8,167 nucleotides of DNA from JAFLCM01 sp964510955 (lineage in GTDB: Bacteria > Planctomycetota > Phycisphaerae > Phycisphaerales > UBA1924), in assembly GCA_964510955.1 (NCBI GenBank), contig CAZEDW010000071.1:1-8167 (forward strand). Reading direction: 5' to 3'. The first letter of the stretch is position 1, and each line of letters opens with the position of its first letter. Below are positions 1 through 6,245 of this stretch, piece by piece. Both the position numbers and the translations under genes were made by a program. Below the pieces are notes generated by a model. It saw only the letters and a list, made by a program, of their open reading frames with translations, did not search any database and had not been told where the DNA came from.

Positions 1-2
1 CC

Positions 3-461
3 CGCGGCCCCGGCGGGCCGGGGGGGCCGGGCGAGCGCGGCCCCGGTGAGCGAGGTCCGGGTGAGCGCGGTCCCGGTGAGCGGGGCGGGGTCCGCGGCGA
101 AGTACCCGTCGGATTCGTCATGAAGGGCATGGGCCGCTCCATGAAGCAGCTCATGGGCCAGGTCACCGACGCCTCCAAGCGCGCCGAGAATCTCAAGCTC
201 GTCAACGACCTGCAGCGCGGCTGCGTGATGGCCAAGGGCCAGCCGCTTTCCAAAGAGCTGCTCGTCACCGCCAAGGACGACGCCGAGAAGGCCAAGCGCA
301 CCGAGACCTACCGCAAGGCCCTGCACGAGGGCCTCAAGACGCTGCTCGAAGTTGAGGAGTTGGTCGCCGACGGCAAGGGCGACGCCGCCAAGGCCAGGCT
401 CGAGGCGTTCATCAAGATCCGCGACGCCGCCCACAAGGAACTGGGTGTCTCGGAGGATTGA
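3..461 (+). CDS. Cytochrome b562-like helical-bundle protein with Gly/Pro/Glu/Arg repeats, 5' partial
   Basis: The frame is open from the left edge to the TGA at 459-461, so the start lies upstream. The ATG at 120 is internal and has no ribosome site. The visible N-terminal part reads GPGGPGGP and then Gly-Glu-Arg-Gly-Pro repeats. From about codon 40 it becomes a helical domain of about 113 residues. Counting from the ATG at 120, that domain resembles E. coli cytochrome b562. It has a Met-rich first helix (M4, M8), a segment TYRKALHEGLKTLLEVEEL-ADGK matching the third-helix region, and a last helix ending RDAAHKE. The family's heme ligands are an N-terminal Met and a C-terminal His; the candidates here are M4 and H105. 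Planctomycete members usually carry a signal peptide and a Gly/Pro-rich linker, which would make this exported, but the signal peptide is not visible. Heme binding is unproven. The gene is probably co-transcribed with the DinB gene 1 nt downstream. Confidence 0.7.
   Translation, partial: RGPGGPGGPGERGPGERGPGERGPGERGGVRGEVPVGFVMKGMGRSMKQLMGQVTDASKRAENLKLVNDLQRGCVMAKGQPLSKELLVTAKDDAEKAKRTETYRKALHEGLKTLLEVEELVADGKGDAAKARLEAFIKIRDAAHKELGVSED
30..89 (+). repeat. 15-bp tandem repeat encoding Gly-Glu-Arg-Gly-Pro
   Basis: Four in-frame 15-bp units start at 30, 45, 60 and 75. The first three encode GERGP and the last encodes GERGG. Most differences between units fall at third codon positions (ggc/ggt, cgc/cga, ccc/ccg), which suggests the peptide is selected and not just the DNA. 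The array follows a shorter GPGGPGGP run at 6-29. It probably forms a flexible linker between an unseen N-terminus and the helical bundle. Confidence 0.75.
452..456 (+). promoter_or_regulatory. Shine-Dalgarno GGAGG for the DinB gene
   Basis: GGAGG lies inside the last codons of the upstream gene, 6 nt before the TTG at 463. It is 24 nt from the ATG at 481, which is too far. This decides the TTG start and suggests translational coupling with the upstream gene. Confidence 0.65.
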
Positions 462-462
462 G

Positions 463-981
463 TTGAGCGCAACACAGCCGATGCCGCTGCTCGCGGAGGC
501 CGTCGCCATCACCTGGCGGCGTAACCGCGACTACGCCCTGCGCCTCGTCGCCGACCTGACCGACGCGCAGATGCTGGCCCAGCCCATCGCCGGACGGCGG
601 ATCAACCACCCGGCGTGGATCCTGTCGCACCTGATCGTGTACGCCCCCATCGCCGCGGCGCTGCTGCGCGGCGATGGGTTCACAGACCCCATGGACCACC
701 GGCACGGGCAGAAGTCGGAAGTGAGCGACGATCCAAGCGAGTATCTCGCACGAGCGGCGCTGATCGAGGAGTTCCTGCGAACGCACGATCAGACCCAGGC
801 GGCCTTGGAGCAGACCACGGACTTGATTCTGTCAAGCCCCAATCCGCTGGAGCGCTGGCGCGCCCAGCACCCGCTGGCGGGGCACATGGTCGTCACCCTG
901 ATGGTCAAGCACGAGGCGTTCCACCTCGGCCAGCTCTCGGCGTGGCGCAGGGGGATGGGCTTGGCACGCGTGGCCATGTGA
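463..981 (+). CDS. DinB-family protein (putative metal-binding helical bundle)
   Basis: The protein has 172 residues from the TTG at 463, chosen because GGAGG lies 6 nt upstream. The ATG at 481 would give a product 6 residues shorter. DinB/YfiT-like proteins are four-helix bundles that often bind a metal through three histidines. Here the first-half motif NHPAWILSHL supplies H56 (H49 is nearby), and the C-terminal motif HEAFHLGQL supplies H150 and H154, the typical HxxxH pair. The length is normal for the family. Members include thiol-dependent transferases and many proteins of unknown role, so no substrate can be named. A cytosolic location is expected, since there is no signal peptide or membrane segment. 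The gene starts 1 nt after the b562-like gene and converges on nadA. Confidence 0.8.
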   Translation: MSATQPMPLLAEAVAITWRRNRDYALRLVADLTDAQMLAQPIAGRRINHPAWILSHLIVYAPIAAALLRGDGFTDPMDHRHGQKSEVSDDPSEYLARAALIEEFLRTHDQTQAALEQTTDLILSSPNPLERWRAQHPLAGHMVVTLMVKHEAFHLGQLSAWRRGMGLARVAM

Positions 982-1043
982 TCGCTGGCTCCACACCACA
1001 CAGTCGCCGTCAGGTGGCCATCGCGCCAACCGCCATCGAGTAC

Positions 1044-1117
1044 CCCCCGGTCTTCAGCCCGAAGGGCTCGAAGAACAGAGCCGGGGGTCGCGGCCGCCTT
1101 GGGCCGCGCACCCCCGG
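1044..1117. terminator. Two mutually exclusive hairpins between convergent genes; putative bidirectional terminator
   Basis: Hairpin A pairs CCCCCGG (1044-1050) with CCGGGGG (1081-1087). Within it, TCTTC pairs with GAAGA and AGCCC with GGGCT around a GAA loop (1061-1063). Hairpin B reuses the arm at 1081-1087, now paired with CCCCCGG at 1111-1117. It continues through T1088-A1110, C1089-G1108 and GCGGCC (1090-1095)/GGCCGC (1102-1107), giving about 15 bp with one bulged base. Neither hairpin has a T-tract on either strand, so classic intrinsic termination is not supported. The position between the DinB stop (981) and the nadA stop (1263) fits shared 3'-end processing or termination. A dispersed palindromic repeat is the main alternative. 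The rest of the 982-1262 gap shows nothing else I can support. Confidence 0.5.
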
Positions 1118-1262
1118 AGAGCACGCCAACTCCCACCCTCGCCCGCGAAGGGGTGACCGTGACACCGAGCCAATGAAACGGGGCCTGTCGTGCCTGGCCC
1201 CCCATCACCTGCGGACTGCATCATCGCCCCGCCCCCGTCCAAAACGCCCCTCGGCACCGGCA

Positions 1263-2450
1263 TCACACCGCCTCCACCGCCCGCTTGGTGAGCGACAGCA
1301 TCTGCTCCAGAGATTCAAGCGCCGGCCCTCGCGCATCATCATGCACCCGCACCTGGTTCACCACCTTGCCCGCCGCCAGGTTGTCGAGCACCCACAAGAG
1401 GTGCGCCTGATCGATCCGGTACATCGTCGTGCACAGGCACTGGCAATCCGACAGGATGCGCACGAACACGCCCCGCTCCTCGGCCTCGCGCGCCAGCCGA
1501 CTCACAAGGTGCACCTCGGTGCCGACGGCCCAGCGCGACCCCTCGGGGGCCGCGCGGATCGTCTTGATGATGTGCTCGGTCGAGCCGGTCATGTCCGACA
1601 GGTCCACCACCTCCTTGCAGCACTCGGGGTGCACGAGGATGGTCATGTCCGGCTCGTCCCGGCGGACCTGCTCGCAGTGCTCGGGGCGGAAGAGCTTGTG
1701 CACCGAGCAGTGGCCCGCCCACAGGATCACCTTGGCCGCCGCCACGCTCTCCGGCGTCGTTCCCCCCAGCGGGTGCCCGCGTGTGACAAGCTTGGGGTCG
1801 TAGACGGTGGTCTCGGAAGAAACGTCGATGGCGTGCGCCGCGGCGGTGTTGCGCCCCAGGTGTTGGTCCGGGAGAAACAGAACCTTGATGTGCTCGCCGC
1901 GCTTCTTCGGCGCCGTGCCCCCACTCAGGGCCCACTCGAACACCTCGCGGGCGTTGGAGCTGGTGCAGCACGCGCCCCCGTTGGACCCCACAAACGCCTT
2001 GATCGCCGCCGACGAGTTCACGTAAGTAATGGGGATCACGCGCCCCTTGAAGCCCTCCTTTTTCAGGGCCTTGTGGATGGCGTCCCAGGCGTCCACGGCG
2101 TCGTCGTACTGGGCCATGTCGGCCATCGAGCAGCCGGCGGAAAGGTCCGGAAGGATGACCGTGGTGCCCGGCGGCGCCAGCAGGTCGGCCGACTCGGCCA
2201 TGAAGTGCACCCCGCAGAACACGACGAATTTGGCGCCCTGCTCCTTCACCCGGGTGGCCGCCAGCTGAGACAGCCGCAGCGAATCGCCCGTGAAATCGGC
2301 GTGCCGGATAATCTCGTCGGTCTGGTAGTGGTGCCCGAGGATGACGAGCCGGTCGCCCAGTTCCTCGCGGCGCGCCGAGATGTCGCGGGCCAGATCGTCG
2401 GGCTTGGCCCGGGTGTAGCGCTCCGGGAGTGATGGCTGCCAGTAATGCAC
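1263..2450 (-). CDS. nadA: Quinolinate synthase NadA, long type
   Basis: NadA condenses iminoaspartate with dihydroxyacetone phosphate to give quinolinate in de novo NAD synthesis, using an oxygen-sensitive [4Fe-4S] cluster. The protein has 395 residues, matching the long subfamily. Family motifs are present: GHHYQ (39-43), FCGVHFMAE (78-86), PDLSAGCSMAD (101-111), GHCSVH (246-251), HPECC (274-278), MTGST (287-291) and CQCLCTTMYRID (336-347). The likely cluster ligands are C79, C248 and C338; C336 and C340 are extra cysteines beside the third. The start is GTG at 2450. No Shine-Dalgarno site is visible, but no alternative start lies upstream in frame before the preceding gene's stop region. 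The gene begins 34 bp after the permease stop on the same strand, so co-transcription is likely. nadB and nadC are not in the window. Confidence 0.96.
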   Translation of the reverse strand: MHYWQPSLPERYTRAKPDDLARDISARREELGDRLVILGHHYQTDEIIRHADFTGDSLRLSQLAATRVKEQGAKFVVFCGVHFMAESADLLAPPGTTVILPDLSAGCSMADMAQYDDAVDAWDAIHKALKKEGFKGRVIPITYVNSSAAIKAFVGSNGGACCTSSNAREVFEWALSGGTAPKKRGEHIKVLFLPDQHLGRNTAAAHAIDVSSETTVYDPKLVTRGHPLGGTTPESVAAAKVILWAGHCSVHKLFRPEHCEQVRRDEPDMTILVHPECCKEVVDLSDMTGSTEHIIKTIRAAPEGSRWAVGTEVHLVSRLAREAEERGVFVRILSDCQCLCTTMYRIDQAHLLWVLDNLAAGKVVNQVRVHDDARGPALESLEQMLSLTKRAVEAV

Positions 2451-2484
2451 CGACGAAGTGTAGGAGTGGCGGCCCTGGCGCGGC

Positions 2485-4539
2485 CTACTTATCCCCTATT
2501 CGCGAGTCGGCTTCGTCATCCCCGGGGGCGGATCCGGGGGCGGGGGCGGGGGCGTCAAGATCGAGTTGACCGGTGGTGTGGGTGGTGTCGGACCCGACCA
2601 GCGCCGGCGACGCGGCGCGGATCGTCAGCGCCACGTCATCGGGCAGGTGCTTCTGCACCTCCGCGATCACGTCGCCCGCCACGCGCCGCGAGAACAGCGA
2701 ACGCCGCGACTTGCCCACGATCAACTGGTCGCAGCCGAACGTCACCGTGTAATCGAGAATCTCCTCGGCGATCGCGCCGGACGTGGTCACGTAAATGGGA
2801 ACGCACGTGACACCCGCCGTGCGCGCCAGCATCGTCACGCCTCCCAGCGCTTCAAGCGCCTCGGGATCGTCGCGCAGCTTGGGGCCCGAACCGGGCTTGA
2901 CGTCCAGAACCCGCAGCGTGCGCACGAACAGCGCGAAGAGAATCGCGTTCCGCCGCTTGGCCACCTGCACCGCGTACTCGGCCTGGTAGCGCGTTCGCGC
3001 GGCGTACATGATCTTCGGGCGGCTGGGATCAAGGCTCGGCAGCTCGCGCTCCACCTCGGACATCCAACCGGCCTCGGGCGCGATCAGCGGCACCGGCACC
3101 CGCGCCGCGTGCCACTTCAGCGCGGCCCGGGTCCCCAGCACCGCGCCGGTCAGCACCCCCGCGAAGATCGTCGCCTTGGGCTTGCTCACAAGGATCGTCA
3201 GCTCGACGCCCCCCATCAGCAGCCCGATGCCCCACATCACGCCCCGTTCCCAGCCCTTCATCACGAGCTTGCGGTTCCAGGCGCAACCCAGCACGCTGAT
3301 CGTCACCGCGCCGCACACGCCCACCGCGTAAAGGTCCGCCAGCTGCGCCACGTCGTTCATCACGATCAGCAGCAGCGCCGGGCACACCGCGGCGATCATC
3401 AGGCCGATCCACGGGACGCCGGAGTAGTTCAGCCGCAGCAGCGGGCGCGGCAGCTCCTTGTCCCCCGCCAGCGCGTACAGCACCGACACCAGCGCCATGA
3501 TCGCCGTGTTCGCCGCGCTCAGCAGCAGCAGCCCGAACACGATCCCGGAGACCCAGCCCATCAGGCTCCCCAGCGACACGCCGCCGAACCGCTCGCCCGA
3601 GGCGACGGCGAGGAGCTTCACCGCGGTGTCGCGGTATTCCTTGACCTCCGGCGGAGGTTCAATCGGCGCCGCCGGGCCCGCCGACGGCGGGCCGCTCCCG
3701 GGCGCGTGCGCCTGCGGCTGAGCGTGGGCCCCCGCTCCCCCACCGCTCATCTCATACTTCACATAGTCCGGCGTGTGCACGTCCACCAGACGCGGCAAGC
3801 CCGTCAGCGCGATCCCGAACACCATGTTCAGGATCACCACCTCGGCCAGCACCGGCCAGATCGTCTTGCGCGCCGTCTTCACGACCGGCTGCTTCATCAG
3901 CCCGGTCATGTTGGCCACCGCCTCCACGCCCGACAGCGCCAGGATGATCCGCACCAGCGAATGCCACCGCTCGCTCCAGCTCTCCTTCAGCACCGGCTCC
4001 AGCGAGATCGCCTTGGCGCCCTCAACAAAGTACGGCAGGCACATCACGCCGATCGTCATGCTGGTGCCCAGCGCCGCCAGCGCGATGATCAGCGCGAACC
4101 GTCCCGCGCTCCGGGCCCCGAACCAGTTCACCAGCGCGATGAATCCGATGCACCCCAGGCACAGCGCCACCACCAGCAGGTGCTCATCGTGCGCCACGCC
4201 GAAGTAGTGCATCCCGTCCACCAGGCTCAGCGCCGCCGTCACGATGTAATCCGCCAGCAGCAGCGTCGCGCCGACGACGCTCAGCGTCGGCGAGAGCTGG
4301 CGCGCCACCGCGTACACGCCGCCCCCGTCGGTGAAGTTCCGGCAGATGATGGAGTACGCGAACGCGACCCCGATCATGATCAGGCTCATCGCCGCCAGGT
4401 AGACAGGCGACGCGTGCCCCGTGAAATAGAACGCGAGCCCCAGCACGTACAGCCGGCTGGTGCCCCAGTCGCCGAACAGCAAGGGCCCGGCGTGATACCA
4501 CTTGAGATTGCGGGGGGGCCGGGATTCTGTGACCAGCAT
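2485..4539 (-). CDS. APC-superfamily permease with C-terminal universal-stress-protein-like domain
   Basis: The protein has 684 residues. About 12 hydrophobic segments lie between residues 29 and 475. The N-terminal motif FGDWGTSRLYVLG recalls the GDIGTSPLYV motif of Kup potassium carriers, and DGGGVYAVAR (71-80) is APC-like. Residues 265-298 form a Gly/Ala/His/Pro-rich hydrophilic loop between membrane segments. Residues about 508-642 look like a cytosolic Usp domain ending CDQLIVGKSRRSLFSRRVAGDV. The usual Usp nucleotide motif (GxxG, nine residues, G then S/T) is not intact: G609 lacks its partner and the final Gly is followed by Asp. The tail from 650 is acidic and Pro/Ala-rich. KimA-type potassium importers share this permease-plus-Usp layout, so potassium or an amino acid is a candidate substrate, but the sequence does not settle it. 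The ATG at 4539 has only a weak upstream G-rich stretch. nadA follows 34 bp downstream. Confidence 0.85.
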   Translation of the reverse strand: MLVTESRPPRNLKWYHAGPLLFGDWGTSRLYVLGLAFYFTGHASPVYLAAMSLIMIGVAFAYSIICRNFTDGGGVYAVARQLSPTLSVVGATLLLADYIVTAALSLVDGMHYFGVAHDEHLLVVALCLGCIGFIALVNWFGARSAGRFALIIALAALGTSMTIGVMCLPYFVEGAKAISLEPVLKESWSERWHSLVRIILALSGVEAVANMTGLMKQPVVKTARKTIWPVLAEVVILNMVFGIALTGLPRLVDVHTPDYVKYEMSGGGAGAHAQPQAHAPGSGPPSAGPAAPIEPPPEVKEYRDTAVKLLAVASGERFGGVSLGSLMGWVSGIVFGLLLLSAANTAIMALVSVLYALAGDKELPRPLLRLNYSGVPWIGLMIAAVCPALLLIVMNDVAQLADLYAVGVCGAVTISVLGCAWNRKLVMKGWERGVMWGIGLLMGGVELTILVSKPKATIFAGVLTGAVLGTRAALKWHAARVPVPLIAPEAGWMSEVERELPSLDPSRPKIMYAARTRYQAEYAVQVAKRRNAILFALFVRTLRVLDVKPGSGPKLRDDPEALEALGGVTMLARTAGVTCVPIYVTTSGAIAEEILDYTVTFGCDQLIVGKSRRSLFSRRVAGDVIAEVQKHLPDDVALTIRAASPALVGSDTTHTTGQLDLDAPAPAPGSAPGDDEADSRIGDK

Positions 4540-4603
4540 GCGCTTTCAACCCGCCTGTCCCGGGCGGCGTGGAGCCACTAGGCGCCCTCACCCCGAGACC
4601 CAC

Positions 4604-4627
4604 GGGCCGGCGAACGCCGCCGGTCCC
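4604..4627. repeat. GC-rich hairpin upstream of the permease
   Basis: GGG (4604-4606) pairs with CCC (4625-4627), and CCGGCG (4607-4612) pairs with CGCCGG (4618-4623), around the loop AACGC. One T (4624) is bulged, giving 9 bp. It lies about 65-90 nt before the permease start, so it could sit in that gene's 5' leader or be a dispersed palindromic repeat. Confidence 0.5.
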
Positions 4628-4682
4628 TCAGAATGACCTCGGACGAGTGTATCCGAACCCCAAAACCGGATGCCAAGGTGCC

Positions 4683-4710
4683 GATTCCCGACTTGGGAAC
4701 GCCGGGAATC
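4683..4710. repeat. Perfect 8-bp inverted repeat with 12-nt spacer
   Basis: GATTCCCG (4683-4690) is the exact reverse complement of CGGGAATC (4703-4710). An alternative inner pairing, TTCCC with GGGAA, uses part of the spacer. It could be a binding site for a dimeric regulator of the divergent promoters or a hairpin. No regulator family can be named. Confidence 0.4.
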
Positions 4711-5043
4711 TGAGGAAAATGACCGCATGAGCCAGGGTCCCCAAGCCGTGGTGGCCAAGCGTGATCGGACAGAGTTTCCACACCACCCGTGGTGGGTACG
4801 ATCCAAGTCACGAATCGCAAGTGCTTTCGCGCCAAGCGCTTACGCTCCGAGCCAAAAAACTTTATCAGACCCGCAAGATTTTGGGGGTGTGGGTCTTGCA
4901 TCCACGATGAATGGGAGTATCCTCCCTCTCACTCGCGTTTTCCGCCGCGTCGGCCCGACCGCCGCACGACGGTTTCGGATTGCGACTTTCTTGCCCCGAC
5001 GGGCACCTCTCTGGGGGTGCGTCCGAGGGGTGGTGGAAGACAT

Positions 5044-5099
5044 CGGGGAAAGCTGGTGAAGGGGCCGCCCACGGCCCCGTTGGTGTCACTCTGTCCCCG
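5044..5099 (+). promoter_or_regulatory. Nested stem-loops in the possible dcd leader
   Basis: The core is GGGGCCG (5061-5067)/CGGCCCC (5072-5078) with loop CCCA. Around it GTGA (5056-5059) can pair with TCAC (5086-5089), and outermost CGGGGA (5044-5049) pairs with TCCCCG (5094-5099). The structure lies about 160 nt before the dcd start. It could be a leader RNA element or an attenuator-like stem. No T-tract follows. Three nested helices in 56 nt is more than I expect from composition alone, but this was judged by eye. Confidence 0.35.
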
Positions 5100-5257
5100 T
5101 TGAGACCGTTCGGCAAGGTGGCCCTGTGGGAAGGGCAGATCGGTGGAGTTTCCAAACAACCCAGGCCCCTCCAGGCCCCGGCCCCGTCCCGGCCCCCCCG
5201 CGCCCGAATTCCCCCCTCCGAATTTGAGCCTTTCGCTTTTCGCTTTGAGTTTTCCAA

Positions 5258-5830
5258 ATGCCCGTCCTCTGCGACACCCAGATCCGTGAGCTGATCGACA
5301 TCGAGCCCTTCGCCGAGGCCCAGCGCCGCCCCGGCAAGATCTCCTACGGCGTCTCGTCCTACGGCTACGACGTCCGCGTCGGCTCGCGCTTCAAGATCTT
5401 CACCCCCGTCCCCAAGTCCGGCGGCGTCGCCGTCGTCGACCCCAAGAACTTCTCCGACGATTTCATGGTCGAGGTGGACTGCGACCGCCTGAAAACCGAC
5501 CACGTCATCATCCCCCCCAACAGCTTCGCCCTCTGCGAGACCGTCGAGACCTTCAACATCCCGCGCGACGTGCTGGTGATCTGCGTCGGCAAGAGCACCT
5601 ACGCCCGCTGCGGCCTCATCGTGAACGTCACGCCGCTGGAACCCGAGTGGCGCGGCAAAGTCACCCTCGAAATCAGCAACACCACCCCGCTCCCCGCCAA
5701 GGTCTACGCCCACGAGGGAATGGCCCAGTTGATCTTCCTGAAAGCCGACCGGGTGTGCGCCGTGTCGTACGCGGACAAGAAGGGGAAGTACCAGGATCAG
5801 GGGGGGCTGACCCTTCCCAAGGTTGATTGA
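5258..5830 (+). CDS. dcd: dCTP deaminase
   Basis: Dcd deaminates dCTP to dUTP and ammonia, feeding dTMP synthesis; it is cytosolic and usually a homotrimer. The protein is 190 residues, normal length. Key blocks are SSYGYDVRVGSRFKIFT (33-49), PPNSFALCETVE (86-97), GKSTYARCGLIVNVTPLEPE (111-130), RGKVTLEISNTTPLPAKVY (132-150), GMAQLIF (154-160) and YQDQGG (178-183). S113, R117 and E138 match the catalytic and substrate residues S111, R115 and E138 of the E. coli enzyme. Whether it also acts as a dUTPase, as in bifunctional archaeal and mycobacterial forms, cannot be decided. The ATG at 5258 has no Shine-Dalgarno site and follows a T-rich stretch. The gene stops 2 nt before the left repeat of the four-helix-bundle cassette, with nrdJ beyond it. 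Confidence 0.96.
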   Translation: MPVLCDTQIRELIDIEPFAEAQRRPGKISYGVSSYGYDVRVGSRFKIFTPVPKSGGVAVVDPKNFSDDFMVEVDCDRLKTDHVIIPPNSFALCETVETFNIPRDVLVICVGKSTYARCGLIVNVTPLEPEWRGKVTLEISNTTPLPAKVYAHEGMAQLIFLKADRVCAVSYADKKGKYQDQGGLTLPKVD

Positions 5831-5832
5831 TC

Positions 5833-5865
5833 GGAAGGCATCAAGGCAAGAGGCATCGAGGCATC
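5833..5865 (+). repeat. Left arm of 33-bp inverted repeat
   Basis: This arm matches the reverse complement of 6244-6276 at 30 of 33 positions. It is built from AGGCATC heptamers at 5836, 5851 and 5859, with a partial copy AGGCA at 5844, giving spacings of 8, 7 and 8 bp. The match breaks at both sides of these limits, so the boundaries are sharp. Confidence 0.9.
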
Positions 5866-5876
5866 CAGAAACCAAG

Positions 5877-6245
5877 ATGGCGTCCATCGCCTCATTCCGC
5901 GACCTGATCGCTTGGCAAAAAGCATTCGCGCTGGGAGTTGAGCTTTACCGGCTCACGACCCGGTTTCCTGACCACGAACGATTCGGTTTGACAATCCAGC
6001 TTCGACGCGGCGGCGTTTCGGTCGCCTCCAACATCGCCGAGGGCTACGGGCGCGGCAGCTCCTCAGACTACGTCCGTTTCCTCAAGATCTCGCGCGGCTG
6101 CCTCTATGAAATCGATACTCAACTCCTCTTCGCTCAATCCTTCGGCTACATCAATGAAGCCGAGTATCGAGCCGCCAAAGACCTCCTCGACGAAGCCGAG
6201 CGCGTGTTAGCAGGATTGATCCGCTCGCTGGAGCGGCCCACTTGA
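5877..6245 (+). CDS. Four-helix-bundle protein, S23/TIGR02436 type (23S rRNA intervening-sequence-like)
   Basis: The protein is 122 residues from the ATG at 5877. The frame is open back to a TTG at 5823, but that start would translate the repeat arm and overlap dcd. Family signatures are SFRDLIAWQKA (6-16), the central block from FPDHERFGLTIQLRR (30-44) through SVASNIAEGYGRG (48-60), DYVRFLKISRGCLYEIDTQL (64-83), and a last helix near 94-118. Family members are small helical bundles that oligomerise. They were first described as the ORF in 23S rRNA intervening sequences, and the fold is shared with the Avd protein of diversity-generating retroelements. The biochemical role is unknown, although RNA binding has been suggested. 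No reverse transcriptase is nearby. The stop codon overlaps the right repeat by two bases. Codon use is less GC-biased than in the flanking genes. There is no strong ribosome site; a GAGG lies 15 nt upstream. Confidence 0.9.
   Translation: MASIASFRDLIAWQKAFALGVELYRLTTRFPDHERFGLTIQLRRGGVSVASNIAEGYGRGSSSDYVRFLKISRGCLYEIDTQLLFAQSFGYINEAEYRAAKDLLDEAERVLAGLIRSLERPT

Larger units (their letters stand above)
4540..5257. other. 718-bp gene-free region between divergent genes
   Basis: No ORF here has a recognisable product, and both strands carry overlapping frames of equal length, as expected from GC-rich non-coding DNA. I found no tRNA T-loop motif or rRNA-like stretch. The region must hold the promoters for the minus-strand permease and the plus-strand dcd, but no clear -35/-10 pair is visible. 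It contains many short inverted repeats: 4604-4627, 4683-4710, the palindrome CACCACCCGTGGTG at 4781-4794, AAGTGCTT/AAGCGCTT at 4819-4841, TGCCC/GGGCA at 4992-5005, GCACC/GGTGC at 5003-5020 and 5044-5099. A pyrimidine-rich stretch (about 5160-5220) and a short T-rich stretch with a tandem TTTCGCT heptamer (5231-5244) lie directly before dcd. Non-coding RNA or a long structured leader is possible. Confidence 0.6.

Noticed and set aside
30..89. CRISPR-like short repeat array
   Set aside because: The 15-bp units are directly adjacent with no spacers and are in frame as codons of the coding region.
615..2432. 605-codon plus-strand open frame across the DinB gene, the gap and nadA
   Set aside because: It is antisense to nadA, which has full family motifs. 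The translation is Arg/His/Pro-rich, as expected from a shadow frame in GC-rich DNA.
2566..4581. 671-codon plus-strand open frame opposite the permease
   Set aside because: The translation is extremely Arg/His/Gln-rich with no domain, while the minus strand encodes a clear membrane protein.
4774..4782. Possible DnaA box (GTTTCCACA)
   Set aside because: Only 7 of 9 positions match TTATCCACA, it is a single copy, and no origin-type genes or AT-rich region are nearby.
5016..5120. Resemblance to a cobalamin riboswitch upstream of dcd and the B12-dependent nrdJ (GGGGAA, then GGTGAA, then GGCCCCG and a GAGACC)
   Set aside because: The A-rich loop after GGTGAA is replaced by G residues, the CCCCGCAACTGT block is only partly matched, and the B12 box is not recognisable apart from GAGACC. 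An Infernal scan with RF00174 would settle it; a significant hit would reverse this.
4865..5887. 340-codon minus-strand frame across the intergenic region and dcd
   Set aside because: It runs antisense to dcd and starts in the repeat arm; no recognisable domain.
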